From Trochalopteron elliotii (lineage: Eukaryota; Chordata; Aves; Passeriformes; Leiothrichidae), in contig JANPWX010020134.1 of the NCBI GenBank assembly GCA_024734555.1, forward strand, positions 1 to 64,000: a DNA stretch of 64,000 nucleotides, in the 5' to 3' direction. Shown here in pieces: positions 45,540-59,225 of this stretch. The notes below the pieces were generated by a model. The model saw only the letters and a program-made list of their open reading frames with translations. It ran no database searches and had not been told where the DNA came from. Within the stretch, counting starts at the first letter, position 1, and the number at the start of each line of letters is the position of its first letter. Position numbers and translations under genes: made by a program.

Positions 45540-48500
45540 ATTCCCGGGGAAAAGCGCAAATATTCCATTTATTTCTCCCTTTTGGAACAAGTTTGAGCTC
45601 CTAGGAATTTAGTGTGGTCAAAACCGCCTTTCTCCTAAAATATTCCTGCCAAGAATTCCCCCCATTATTTGAAATTTTAAGGCAACAGGGAAGGGAAAAA
45701 ATCCCACAGGATTTTGTTCAAATCCTTGGGAATTATGGGATATTATCCCAAGTTAGGGGATTAGTCACTAATTGTTTGTTATTTATTCCCACTTAGGCAA
45801 AATTTTGGGAAAACTGGCTCCAGTTTTTGAGTTTTTGGAAGTTGTTGTTTAGTCCTGGTTGGGTTTTCCTAATAAAAGGCAGCTACAGAAAAACTGGGAT
45901 TTAATTTTGGGATAAAATTCACGTTATTGGCAAATTGAACTTTTCCAGGAGCTGGAAATCTTGTGATTATATCAATAATTTATTAATAAATACTGACCTG
46001 TGGCAGGTCGTCAAATAAAATTCCCAGACAGATGAAATACCTTTAAAGGTTTGTAATTCCAAGAATTCCTAGAAGATTTGGGAAGCCTTAAATCCAAGGT
46101 TTAACTTTAAATTTCAATTTAAATTTTAAATTTAATTTAAACTTTGTTTTAATTTAATGCTTAAATTTATTGTTTAATTTTAAAATTTTATTTAAAATTC
46201 ATATATGAATCCCTTTTTTGGGTCTTGAATATTTTCATTTAAATTTACATATTAATAAATTAAATTTGTGCCCTTAAACATTTCAATTTATAGAGTTCAA
46301 AATATTAATTACATTCCAATTAGACAAATTATTAGGAATGGCAAAAGGATTTTTCTTTTTTTTCCTGGAGTTGGGAAACTTTGATTTAGCTAAAAATGCT
46401 TAAAAATTGAATTTTCAACTCAGAATTTAAAGAAAAAAATCAAAATTAAAGGGTTTTTTGAAATTTTGAATTTATTTTGGTTTTCTCTTTAATTATTTTA
46501 CAGAGCAATAAATTCTTGTTAGGACCTTCACATAGATAAAAATTTATCATAGCAAATAAATAACAATGAGTAAAAAATTTTAAAAATTGTGGGATTTTGC
46601 AGAAAAAAATCCTAAATTTTTTTAAACTAAATTTAAAATGTGAGGTTTTTAAAATTAAATTTAAATTCATTTCCCCCCATTATTTAATGTACTTTTTAAA
46701 GTGATTTTTCTCTAGTTTTTAAGCAGCTCCAAGCCCTGGAATTGCAGACCTCATGGATGAGGTGAATTATGAAGTAGGAATTCCATAAGAATTCCATAAT
46801 GAGGAACTCCCAGAAGATTCTCTCCAACTGACAGAGCTGAAATTAATTTTAAAAACTCTTTAAAAATAATTATTTCCAAGAAAACTCTGCAGTAATTTGT
46901 CTAATAAATATCCCACCAGTGCTGACATTCCCAGATTTTCCAGAATTCCCAAAAAACCACACAACAATTAGAAGGTACTTACTTTTTTTGCTCCTACGAC
47001 GGCATTAAAAAAAACAGAATAAAATTAGAGAAAAATTCCAATTTCCACAGATGCAGCAGCTCCTCCGCCAAATCATTTCGTTAATAATTAATGGATTAAT
47101 TAATTAACATATTTAATGAAATTTGAAGCCGATGAACTTTCCAGACCTCCATGAAGTTTGTGAAGCAACACCACAGAAAATGAGTTTATTTTCATTTTAA
47201 TAACAATGAAAGGAACATTACTGTGATGTTATCCAAAAGGATTTTCCCATCCAGCAGCCTGAGAATTCCCAACCTGCCATCCCAATCCTGGCATGTGTTG
47301 ATGGAACTCAGGATCCCAATTTTTGGGTGATTCCAAACATTCCTGCAGCACCTTTTTGCTTCCAAACCAAGCAGCCAAACCTTATGTTCAGTCCTGAAAA
47401 AACCCAAATTTCCAATGAAATAAAGCTTCTAAACAAGGAAAAATTGGGGAAAAAAATTGTCATTTCTCTTCTGTGTCCATCAGTTCTCCTGGAAGAACCT
47501 GGGAAAAAGGGATTTTAATCACACAAACCAACACCTTTCAACATTTTCCACCCTAAGTTGACATTTTTGCCTCCTCAAACACAAAGTTTTAGGATTAAAA
47601 ACCACACTGTGGCATTGGAAATCTTCTCCACTGGGAAAAGTCACACACCAGAAATTCAGGATGAGTTCAAGAACCATCAGGGAAATCAAAATAAATCAAA
47701 ATATTAACACTTGTATCTAGTATTTTATTCATTTAAAACTAGCTCTTCTGCTGGTTTCATTCCCTAAAATTGGCTCTTCCCTAAGTCAGACCCTCATCAA
47801 CACCTTTGCTGTGAGACAAAGTTCCACATTCCAGGAAAGCACCACAATTCCCATCTTTGATCACCTAAAAAACACAACTTTCTGCTCCAAGCTGAAAATT
47901 CCTAAGGAGATAATCACGGATATGGGAAACCAGCAGAAGGGAAAGACTGGGAACATGTCACCTTCAGGAGAAATAGAGAAAAAAAGAACTGGGAATGAAC
48001 AGCGCAGGTGAGGAAAAATCCTACCTGAAGGTCAGGGAGAAATGGGACACACCTGGAAAAACGAGAGGAAAGGATTACAGCAAAACAGCTCAGAAAAGGG
48101 AATTTTGTCTTTCTCATCCCTAAGGACTGTGATCATCAGGATCCCAATCAATTCCAAATCATCCAGTGACCTGGATGCGACAGAACAAATCCACAGGGGA
48201 TTTCTGGGAATGCCAATGCGGCAGCCTCAGCAAGTTTAGTTAGGGGATGTAATCCTTCAAAAACCCAGTGGAGCACAACAGCAGCTTCCCAAAATAGTTT
48301 GGAAATGGATCCCTCCCTCCTGAGTATCAAGATAAAAAAACAAAAAAACAAAAAAACAGGGAGAGGACAAACCCCAGCAAGGTGATGGAAATTCGGGAAC
48401 AGCACAAGGAAAGAGGGACAGGTGAGATAAGCAGAGCCCAGGTGTACCTAGAGCTGATTTTCCAGGTTTCCCAGCTCCGGGATAAGTTTGGAAAGGCAGC

Positions 48501-48840
48501 CAAGGGGGTTGGGATATGGGATGGATCAGCTGCTCTGTGCCAGGACATGGCAGCAGCTCCAGTTTCTCTTTGCAGAAAGTGACTGGACAAAAAAATCCCA
48601 GGAACTGGGGGAGGAGCAGATCCTCAAGGCACCTGGAGCAGCTGGGAATGTGTGGGATCCCTAAATTCCCCTCCCCACCAGGGCAGGAATAACATGGATC
48701 CTTTTCCCCCCTACCCAACCCAGACTTGAAGAAGAGGGGCTTAAATACATCAGGAATATTCCCCAAAACCAGGGAATATGTCTCCACAATCTGTGGAAAA
48801 CCACAAAGGTTTAGGAAGACCCCCAGTATGGGTCCATGCA
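45540..48840. other. AT-rich 5' intron of EEF1D
   Basis: A 3.3 kb gene-free stretch. 46080-46700 is very AT-rich with self-complementary runs of TTTAAATT type. 47190-48840 is A-rich with no convincing exon. Untranslated 5' exons could be hidden here and cannot be picked out by eye. Confidence 0.5.
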
Positions 48841-49730
48841 CCCCTTACCTGTAACAGAGAGTTCCTAAATCCTGGGAAAGGAAAGGGACCCCAAAGACAG
48901 GGAGAATCCTAAAATCCCCCCTTCCCTGTACCTGGAAGGGGAAAAGAGATCTTCCACATCCTCTTTTTTGGGGTGTGAGGGGAGGAGAGACCCCACATGG
49001 AATGTGGAGGAGGCTTCCACATGCCCCTTCCCAGAAGTTTTAAGGGGAAAAGAACCTAAAAGACTGGAAGTGTGGAGTGCCACGCCGGTATTCCCTGGGA
49101 TTTTAGGTGGGGAAAGTAATCCCAAGAAAGAAGAGCATCCCCAGATCCTTTCCTTCAGAACTCTTAGGGACTCCCATGACCCCCTTTCCAGACCTACTAA
49201 GGGAAAAGGGACGGAAAACATGGGGAAAGGGGCAAAATGCTGGTCACCCCAGCATTCCCTAGGATTCTAAGCATAGAAAAGTTCTCACGAAAACCAAGAG
49301 TACCCCAAATCCCCTCCCTCAGGACTCCGGGGGAATGGAATGGACCCTAAAGACAATGGGAGAATCTTCCCAAACTCCCTTTCCTGAAGCTTTAACAGGG
49401 CGAGAGACCCCCACGTACAAAGAAGGACCCCCAAAATTCCCCTCTTCCCCCCCACTGTGAGGGAAGGAGCCCCATTCCCTGTGAGAGGACCCCCAAATCC
49501 CTCTTTCCACAGGAAAAGTGTCCTTAAGACAATAAAAGGGGAGACCACAACCTCCTTCTTGGGGATTCTGAGATGATAAAGGAGTTCTACACACCCTGAA
49601 GGGCCTCTGAGCCCCTTCACCCCAAATATCACGAGCCCCCCCCCCCACCTCCTGCCCTAGAGGGGTAAAGGACGCTCTGGAGACCCCCGAAACTCCCATT
49701 ACCGAGGCTCAAAGAGAGGGATAGAGGGTC
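48840..49730. repeat. Degenerate tandem repeat near the EEF1D promoter
   Basis: Imperfect units of about 90-110 bases share 'aaggggaaaag', 'gaccccaaagac' and 'gggagaatc', followed by 'ccaaatcccc' and 'cttcc'. Open frames on minus follow the repeat and have no family resemblance. Confidence 0.55.
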
Positions 49731-49787
49731 CTAAGTGGAGACATAAGGATTTCTAGGGGCTGCAAGGGGCTGGAAACCAGGACTCAC

Positions 49788-49850
49788 CAGCAGCGTTGAC
49801 CCCTAAAGGCCCCTCCGCTCCCTTTGGCCGCCGCCGGGATAAAGGGTGGC
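49788..49850 (-). promoter_or_regulatory. EEF1D: Probable first exon and start region of EEF1D with TOP-like tract
   Basis: On minus, a donor GTGAGTCC at 49787-49780 closes an untranslated exon. About 59 bases upstream is 'accctttatccc', a pyrimidine tract like the 5' TOP start of translation-factor mRNAs, with the candidate start C at 49846. The surrounding sequence is CpG-dense. The start site is inferred, not shown. Confidence 0.5.
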
Positions 49851-49920
49851 GGCGCGCGCCGCGCGGAGAGTTATGGGGGAGGCGCGTACCACACGCGGTG
49901 CTCGGGGGGGTGGCGAAGCG

Positions 49921-50465
49921 GGTGCGCTGTGGGGAGACAACGTGTCACATTCACAGCGCGGGGCCTGTCCCCCCCTACAATAAAAGGGACATGTGGAACA
50001 TCACGGAGGGGTGGAAGCGGGACGCGCGAACCACCCCCTCATAACTATTAGGATGCGCATCCCCCCCTTTTCCTTTCCAAGTTGGATTCGTCCTCGCACC
50101 TTCCCTAGCGCTCGTGGGTTGTACCACTCTGCGAAAAGGGGGATGCGCCACCTCTCTGCTTCCCCCACGGTAGTTCCCTGCTTCCCCCGGGACGACCTCC
50201 TGTATTTTACGGAGGGAGTTACGGGGAGAAGGCGGCCCCGCGCTGTGCATGCGGCGCGTTGTCTCTCTTCGCGCACCTCTTCTCCCTCCCGTGAAGGCCA
50301 AGTGGAACAGCTGAAGGGGAAAAGCGACGTGAGAATGGGGGGGCCGAGGGGTGGCGCGCGACCCCCCTTTTCGCAGAGTGGTACAATCCAAAGGCACTGG
50401 TGGAGATAGGAGGAAGAATCCTCTTGGCGAGAAAAAAGGGGGGGAGAAGAGGTGCAACTTAGTGG
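49921..50465. repeat. Inverted-repeat cluster between EEF1D and TIGD5
   Basis: A 24-base perfect inverted pair (starting ttgtaccactctgcg) lies at 50119-50143 and 50363-50387 (approximate ends). Similarity extends for about 85 bases per arm, including C-runs and 'ccaag...ggattc'. A second pair matches 49921-49966 with the reverse complement of 50234-50277 (ggtgcgc...gagacaac...cacagcgcggggcc). Function is not known. Confidence 0.75.
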
Positions 50466-50469
50466 CTGT

Positions 50470-52360
<1,891 letters not shown>

Positions 52361-54640
52361 GGCAGTGGTAACCCACATTTTTTTGGCTACCAACCGCCCC
52401 TGGTTGGCCACAGAGCTGGGGACGCCCCGGTTGTCCCAGGGGGATGATGGTGGAGGTGCCACTCACCCGTCTGTGACCGTGACTCCCTGGAGATCAGGAA
52501 GCCCAGATGCCTGCGGGTCACAATTTAGGGGATTTTTTGTGCAACAACTCGAATTCCAGGGTTGTTCCTTACCTAAATATATTTAGGAGGTGCTATTTTT
52601 TACGTCCCTTGTGGCCCCTGGTCACTGGCACTGCCAGAAATGGGGTGGATGTCCCCCCCCAAATTGCCCAGTTCCCCCAATTCCTTGGGGAGAAGGGGCG
52701 AGGGAGGGACCTGCTCAGCATTTCTGGGATAATGTGGGAAGTTACACTGTTACACTGAAATGTAACACTGAAATGTAACACTGAAATGTTACGCTGAAAA
52801 ATCCCCAAATCTCGGAGCAGGGCTGAGGTGGGCGCAGCCAGCTAGACAGGGACCACTCCTGAGGTGCTGCAGGGGAAATATTCCACCTTGAAGAGGCTGG
52901 TGATGCCCTTCCCACTCCCAAAACAGAATCCTATTAAACCAGGATGGTTTGGGGCTGGTTTAAGACAGGCACTGGATTGGGAAAGAGACACTTGGGTGGC
53001 ATCCAGGAGAGAAAGTCACCTCCATCATTCCCATCACAGCTGGGAACAGCTGGACCATGGAGACCTGCTGAACCAGGTACCATCATCTGAGCATCCTCAA
53101 GGAGCTGAAGGCTCCAGGGATGGGGGTTGAGGTGTTCCCCAAGGGGTTTTTGGGGTGGCCAGGGCTGGAAGATGCATCTGGGTGAGTTGAGGTTGGAGCA
53201 AGGAAGGCTCCCAGCACTGAATTGGAATACTGGGGGCATTTGATAGGAATTTAGCAGCTCCTCACCTGCTTTGGATGAAATTTTAGGGTGTTTAGCTGAA
53301 TTATTGGAAGAGGGAAATTAAATTAACTTCTCAGTGCTGCCATGCCCCCGTGTCAGCAGGCGGGTGGGGGTTTTTACTTGTTGGGTCTTTGTCTCCTTGC
53401 TGCAGAGTTTATGGAAATTAAATGGATTTTTATTCCCACGTGGAGGTTGTTGTCTGTGAACTGTCACGTGGAGCCATCCCAGAGGGATTTGGGGTGACAC
53501 CAGGGGGATCTTCATAGGGTTGTGTCCTCTCAGTGTGGCCTTCTTCATGCCAATGGGGTGTAATCATGTAAAATCATTTTTATTTTTATCATCTTTTGCC
53601 CCAAAATCACCCCACAAAAAGATTTCGGATCTGGGGATGTGGCTCATTTCAAACAGGAGTTTGTGAATGAAAGGAGGCTTCAGTTGTGTGACAAAAATGT
53701 TGCAAAGATCAGCAGAAGGTGCTGAGCTGGAGGTCTTTGAACTGGTTTGGGGGGATGAGAATATCACATCATGGAATGGCTTGGGTTGGAAGGAACCTGC
53801 AAGGCCAAAAAATTCCAACCCTCTGCCGTGGTCAGGGACACCTTATACTACCCCAGGTTGCTCCAAGCTCCGTCCAGTCTGGCCTTGGACACCTCCAGGG
53901 ATGGAGCAGCCACAGCATCTCTGTGAATTCCATTCCAGTTCCTCACCACTCTCCCAGGGAGGAATTCTTTCCCAATATCCCATCTAACCCCGTCCTCTGG
54001 CAGTGGGAAGACATGCCTCCATGTCCTGGCATTCCAGGCCCTTATCCAAAGTCAGGGCTCAGCATCCAGATGTTCCCACCACCGATGTTTTGTCCCAAAA
54101 AAACCTTTCCATCCTCAAAGCAGTTCCCAAATCATTGCTAATTGCTGGGATACAGAGCTTAATTAGGGCATGGAAAAGTCTCAGATCCTCTCCTGATGGG
54201 CAAGTTTGAGTTTCTACCCCCTCAATATTCCTGGAGCTGGGAGCAGATCAGGGCTTCCATCCCATTCCCTGGTGCCAGGGAGGAATTGTGGTGCAGGTTT
54301 TTTGGCTGGTTGAGCTCTTGCCCATAGCTCTGGAATGTGGTCAGCATCCTCATGGATGTGGCTCTGACCACAGGGATGCAGCCATTCTCCCAGCCCCAGC
54401 AGGGCTAAACTGGGATCACCTCATTCCCAAAAGTCTCTCCCCAGTGCCACACATCCCACAGCAGCTTCATCCTCAGTGACCTTGGTGCCAGCACCATCCC
54501 CATTGCGGCACCAGCTCCATCCCTGGAAATCATGGATGTCACACATTCATGATTTCCCCATGGAAGTGACCCTGTTGTGGCTTCCACAGCCCCCCAGGAC
54601 CACAGGGACCACAAAAAGCCACACCCCCCACTGCTCTGGC
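52361..54640. other. TIGD5 3' side and TIGD5-PYCR3 spacer
   Basis: No gene is seen. A short tandem of 'tgtaacactgaaa' occurs about four times at 52745-52800. ATTAAA words near 53319 and 53415 are possible TIGD5 poly(A) signals; no AATAAA is obvious. A reversed CR1 occupies 53765-54060. Confidence 0.5.
53765..54060 (-). mobile_element. CR1 LINE 3' end, reversed
   Basis: 'atcatggaatggcttgggtt', 'ccctctgccgtggtcaggg', 'ggttgctccaagctccgtcc', 'acctccagggatggagcag', 'ctctggcagtgggaagaca'. Confidence 0.85.
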
Positions 54641-54644
54641 CACG

Positions 54645-54650
54645 TTTATT
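54645..54650 (-). terminator. PYCR3: PYCR3 poly(A) signal
   Basis: AATAAA on minus (tttatt on plus), about 140 bases beyond the TAG stop at 54789-54791. Confidence 0.7.
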
Positions 54651-54788
54651 TGGTTCCAGCCCTGCAGAGGTAACACATGTCCACACCACCTCCCACCCTC
54701 ATCCTGAACATCTCAGGATCCCCCTGCTCCTCAGAGGAGCTCACTTTGGTCCCCATCACCCCTCCTGTCCCAGAAGGGGGCATGTCCC

Positions 54789-57700
54789 CTAGTCCTTGGC
54801 CATGTCACACGCCCGGTTGGTGGCCGCCTCCACGGCATCCATGACAGTGGCCCGGAGTGCTCCCTTCTCCAGCTGGTGCAGGGCGTAGATCGTGGTGCCC
54901 CCGGGCGTGCAGACGTCCCCCCGCAGCTTCGCCGGGTGCTCCCCCGTCTCCAGCAGCATCTTCGCCGCACCCTACGGAGCACCAGGACACCAAGAAGGTG
55001 AGATTTGGTGTCGGAGTCCAGGGCATCCCTTTGGATGACCTGGCACCCGAGGAAGGGAGTTTGAACCCTGGACAGGGGGGTGTGAAGCAGGTCCAGGGGG
55101 GTTGGAGACCTTGGCACACAACCCAGAAAGGCACCGAGTTTGATTTTAGTCCATGGGAGAGGCTTCCAACACTGAGAGAGGAATTATAAACCTCAAAGGT
55201 GTGGGAATAGTAGCTTAGCACAGCACGGGGTGAAAAATTTTGTAGTTTTAGGATTCTTAGCATAGAGGTAAATGGGGGACAAAATGGAGGATTTAGGGTG
55301 TTGCCCTAGGTTCTTCTCCTTCTTCCTTGTCCTCCATCTTCTGAGGTGGTGATGACACAAAATAGTGTAAAGGGATTGGGTTAAGGTAGAAATAACCTTT
55401 CTAGTATAGGTACTGTATAAGAGCAAAGCAATGCCCCATGGGCGGGCAGTCACCTCGTGTCCCAGCCGCTGTCTGGACCTCAGCTGGGTGCAGAGAGAAT
55501 TCTGAGATACCAAATAATAAACAACACGAGAAACCTAAAAACAAGGCCTTGAAGACTCCGTTTTTTACACATGACGCGGCCCAGGGCTTTTAGAGGGCCA
55601 AGGACTTTTAACAACCTGAATCTTGGGTGAGAAACCAAACCCGAGAATTTGGGACTTCCCAAATCCCCCTCCCCACGGTTGGATGGCATCGCCATCCCAA
55701 TGCCCCCACGGTGAGGGAGTGTCTCACTGCCATGCCCTTCGCCTTGTGGTGGCCTCGTTTTTGCTTCCAAGAGGGGAAACTGAGGCAGAGCGGCCTCCAG
55801 CACCTCATCCCAATGGATGTTGTGGAGCCAAGAGGCAGGAGGGAAAGGGGAGCCGTGCCAAGGACTCACCAGCAGCGTCTGCGCCGCGATCCTGCTGGCC
55901 AAGGCACCCGGCATTCCCATCTTCACCGCCCCCTCGGCCAGCGCCTCGGCAAACAGGTACACCTGGGGACAGGGGAGCACCCAGGGGTGAGCCTAGAGCA
56001 AGGGGGGGCACCCCAAAAACCCCAGGACAGCGTCCCTTGTCCCCCTGGCTTACGTAGGCCACGCCGCTGCCGCTGAGGCCGGTGTGGATGTCGATGTAGG
56101 ACTCGGGGACCTCCTCGCAGAGGCCGCAGGAGGACAGGAGGCTCTTGAGGAGCACGGCTTCCCCGTCACCCGCGTTGCTGCCCCTGGAGAAGACCATGGC
56201 CCCCGCCTGCACCACGCAGGGCAGGTTGGGCATGATCCGCAGCACTTTGGTCCAGGGCGGGAGGAGCTGGGAAAAAGATGGGGATGGGAGAAAAAGGGGG
56301 TGCCAGCCCCGGGAAGTACCCAAGGGTGACCGGAGACACCGAGGGGAGGTGTCACCCATCAGGCTGGAGGAGAAGTGAGGAGCACAGGGAGGGAGCTGGA
56401 GGTGCACCCAGGTGGGGACAAGGCCACGGTGGTGTGTCCTGCATGGGCGTGGGTGAAAATGGAGGAGGAAGAGCAGGAAAGGAGGAAGAGGAGAATGAGA
56501 GGTGAAGAAGAAGGAAGAAGAAAAGGAGAAGGGGAGAAGGGAAAAGGAGAAGGCAAAAGGAAGAGGATGAGGACAAGGGAAAAGGAGGAGGACAAGGATG
56601 AGGACAAGGAAAAAGGAGGAGAGAAGGAAGAGGAAGTGGAAAAGGAGGAGGAGGAGAAGGAAAAGGAGAAGGAAGAAGAGGAAAAAGGAGAGAAGAAGGG
56701 GAAGCAGAAGGAAAAGGAGATGAGGAGCAGGAGAGAAGGAGAAGGAGAAGGGAAAAGGAGGACAAGGACGAGGACAAGGGAAAAGGAGGAGAGAAGGAAG
56801 AGGAGGTGGAAGACAAGGAAGAGGCAGAAGAGAAGCAGAAGGAAGAGGAGAAGGAAGAAAGGAAAGAAGGAGAAGGAAAGATGAGGGAGGGGAAGAAGGG
56901 GAAGCAGAAGGAAAAGGAGAGGAGGAGCAGGAGAAAAGGAGCAGGAGAAGGAGTCTCACCCGCTGCAGTGTCTGGATGGTGACACCGGCCACCAGTGACA
57001 CGACGATGTGGTGTGACCCTACAGCAGGACGGATCTCCTCCAGGACACCCGGCAGGATGTGAGGTTTGGTGGCCAGGAAGACCAGGGTGCTCCTGTGCAC
57101 CACTTCCAGATTGCAGTGCGTGGTCCTGCAGCCCAACTCCTGCCCAGGGACAGGGAGAGGGATCACAGCCCTGCACCCCCAAAAACAGCACCCCAAAACC
57201 AGGACCCCCCATGGTAACAGCACGTCCAGAGGTAGGGACACGGCCTGGGGACCTGCTCTGGTCACAAAGCCACCGAGGCTCTGCCTGGATCTCACCCAGA
57301 CCTGGGAATGATGAGCCAAACCCCAGTGTGGGAGGAAAGGATGCTCTGATTCCACAGTGAGGGACACCCCAACATCTCCCACCCCCATGGCCCCACTCAC
57401 CCTCCAAGCATCCAGGTTTTTGTCTGAGGGAGCGCTGGCCAGGATGTTGCTGGCTGGAACCTTCCCTTGGGGGACACAGGGAATGGGGTGAGTGGGTGGG
57501 GTGGCCCCAGGATTGGGGGGACACCCCAGCACAGCCCAGACACCCCGATTTCCACCAGGATGTGATCCCTCAAATCCCAACACCATCCCACAGGGGAACA
57601 TCGAGTAAAGGGGGATGGGGATGGATCCTGCAGGTGTGGCTGGCACAGACACCCACTTGTGTGAAGGTACAGTGACAATGGAGGTGGCCCTAATGGGCAA

Positions 57701-58567
57701 GGCTGTCCCCACACTGCAGGGACAGGGACAATCTGGGACACATGGGGAGCAGGGACAGGACTGTCCCTTCACTACGGGACAGGGATGTCAGGGAGAGAGG
57801 CAGGACAGGTCTGTCCTAATGTCCCCACACCGATGTGGGGGACAGGGACCTCAAAGAGGGCAGGGACCCTGGGTAGAGCAGGAACACTGGGGAGGAGTGC
57901 AGAAAAGGGCTGTCCCAATGTCCCCACACTGATCTGGGGGACAGTGACCCTGGGGGACTGGGATAGGATAGGGCTGTCCCCATGTCCCCACACTAATCTG
58001 TAGGACAGGGACAGCAGGGAAAAGCAGGGTCCCCGCGGAAGAGCAGCAGGAAAGGGCTGTCCCCATGTTCCTCCAGAGCAGGACAGGAACCCGGGGAAGG
58101 GCTGTGAGACCTTGGGAACAGGCCAAGGCAGGGGCTTGTCCCCATGTCCCTCCAATGGAGCGCTGGGACCTGGAGAAGGGCTGAGACCTTCGGAAAGGGC
58201 CAGGACAGGGTTGTCCCCACGTCCCTGCACTGGAGGACAGAGACCCAGGGACGGGCTGGGACTTTGGGAACAGGTCAGGACGCGACTGTCCCCATGTCCC
58301 TCCACTAGACAACAGGGAAGGGAGTGCAGGGAGCGTCCAGACCGGCGCAGTCCCCACGTCCCCGAACACATCCTCGCGCCACAGGACGCGCAGGGACGCC
58401 GGGAAGGCGCCAGACCAGGCCTGTCCGCATGTCCTCTCCCCTGCCCGTGTGTCACGGACCCTGCGGTCGCCCCCCCACCCCGTACCTGCCTGCAGCAGCC
58501 CCCGGACGAGTCCCCCGGCCATGCGCCCGGCGCCCACGAACCCGACCCAGAGCTCGGACGCCTCCAT
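54789..58567 (-). CDS. PYCR3: Pyrroline-5-carboxylate reductase 3
   Basis: NAD(P)H-dependent cytosolic enzyme making proline from pyrroline-5-carboxylate, in mammals fed from ornithine. Six exons: 58486-58567, 57401-57465, 56960-57139, 56054-56266, 55870-55962, 54789-54971; 816 nt, 271 residues (human 274). Rossmann start [16 protein letters not shown] with the dinucleotide-binding G-x-G-x2-G type turn, then [37 protein letters not shown], the signature [13 protein letters not shown], and the substrate region [20 protein letters not shown]. Phases join throughout with no stop. The start ATG is at 58567. It lies head-to-head with the brambleberry-like gene and shares a CCAAT-box promoter region with it. 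Confidence 0.94.
55000..55860. other. Last intron of PYCR3, no other feature
   Basis: The intron between 54971 and 55870 shows no repeat family I can name and no exon. 55190-55520 is comparatively AT-rich. Confidence 0.5.
56455..56955. repeat. 500-base polypurine/polypyrimidine tract in a PYCR3 intron
   Basis: The plus strand is almost all A and G for about 500 bases: 'aaggaggagg', 'gaaaaggaga' and 'gacaaggatgaggacaagg' units with local mirror symmetry. The minus strand (the coding strand of PYCR3) is the matching C/T tract. The exon at 56960 begins a few bases after it. Confidence 0.95.
57700..58330. repeat. Minisatellite in PYCR3 intron 1
   Basis: About ten degenerate units of 'aggactgtccccatgtccc' plus 'gggacagggacc' and 'gggaacagg', spaced about 55-65 bases apart. 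The long open minus-strand frames across it follow the repeat. Confidence 0.8.
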
Positions 58568-58690
58568 CGCTACGTGAAGCCACGCCTCCAGAGGCACGCC
58601 CCCTGCGCTGATTGGTCGCGCGCAGCCACACCCCTCTCTCCCATTGGTGGAGTTGCCTTTAAGAGGCGGGGTAAGACGGGGTAAGGAGGG
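58568..58690. promoter_or_regulatory. PYCR3: PYCR3 promoter with two CCAAT boxes
   Basis: ATTGG on plus (CCAAT on minus) at 58611-58615 and 58643-58647, 44-80 bases upstream of the PYCR3 ATG, in CpG-rich sequence with GC-box-like 'gaggcgggg' at 58660-58670. It could serve both flanking genes. Confidence 0.6.
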
Positions 58691-58859
58691 GAAACTGCGC
58701 AGGCGCGGGCGCCACGTGGTTCACGCAGGTCCACGCGTGGGGATCCTGGAGGGAATTCCCGACTGTTCCCAAACCCTTTCCAAACCTTCCCTGCAGCTCT
58801 CAGCGGAGCCTTGGCACCCCCCGGGCTACGGGGAGGCCCCCACCGCGAGGGTGGGGACT

Positions 58860-59225
58860 AAATTTGGCGTGGGGGAGGTCCCCAAAGTTGTCCGTGGATG
58901 TGGGAGTTGCTCCCCACTCTCGTCCCCCCACGGGTCCCCCACCCGCCGGCATCCACGGGTTTGTGGGGGGTACTCGCCGAGGGGGTTTCCCCTGATTTGT
59001 CCGTGGATGTGGGAGCTGCTTCCTACTTCAGGGTGCTCCTCACCCTCTTCTTCCCACAATACCCTCACCCACCGGCACCCCTGGGACTATGGGTGGTTCC
59101 CTTAGTGGGGTGGGTTCCCGAAATTTGGGAAGGGGCGGTCCTATAATTTATCCATGAATTTATCCATGAGTATGGGGCACTTCTCCCCACCCTCTTTTCC
59201 CCACAGGACCACTTCCATTCCCATC
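58860..59225. repeat. Short degenerate tandem repeat before the brambleberry-like gene
   Basis: 'tccgtggatgtgggag' recurs at 58891 and 59000, with a diverged copy near 59157. Each copy is followed by 'gctcc' and 'cccacc' text. No coding exon was identified here, although the missing N-terminal domain of the next gene was looked for. Confidence 0.6.

Noticed and set aside
48865..49700. Minus-strand open frames near the EEF1D promoter as a new gene
   Set aside because: Composition follows a degenerate tandem repeat with repeated peptide phrases. No splice-supported continuation or known domain.
55805..57772. 655-codon open frame on minus
   Set aside because: It chains true PYCR3 exon pieces with the polypyrimidine intron. 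The splice sites and PYCR3 protein show that the Ser/Leu/Phe/Pro-rich part is intron.
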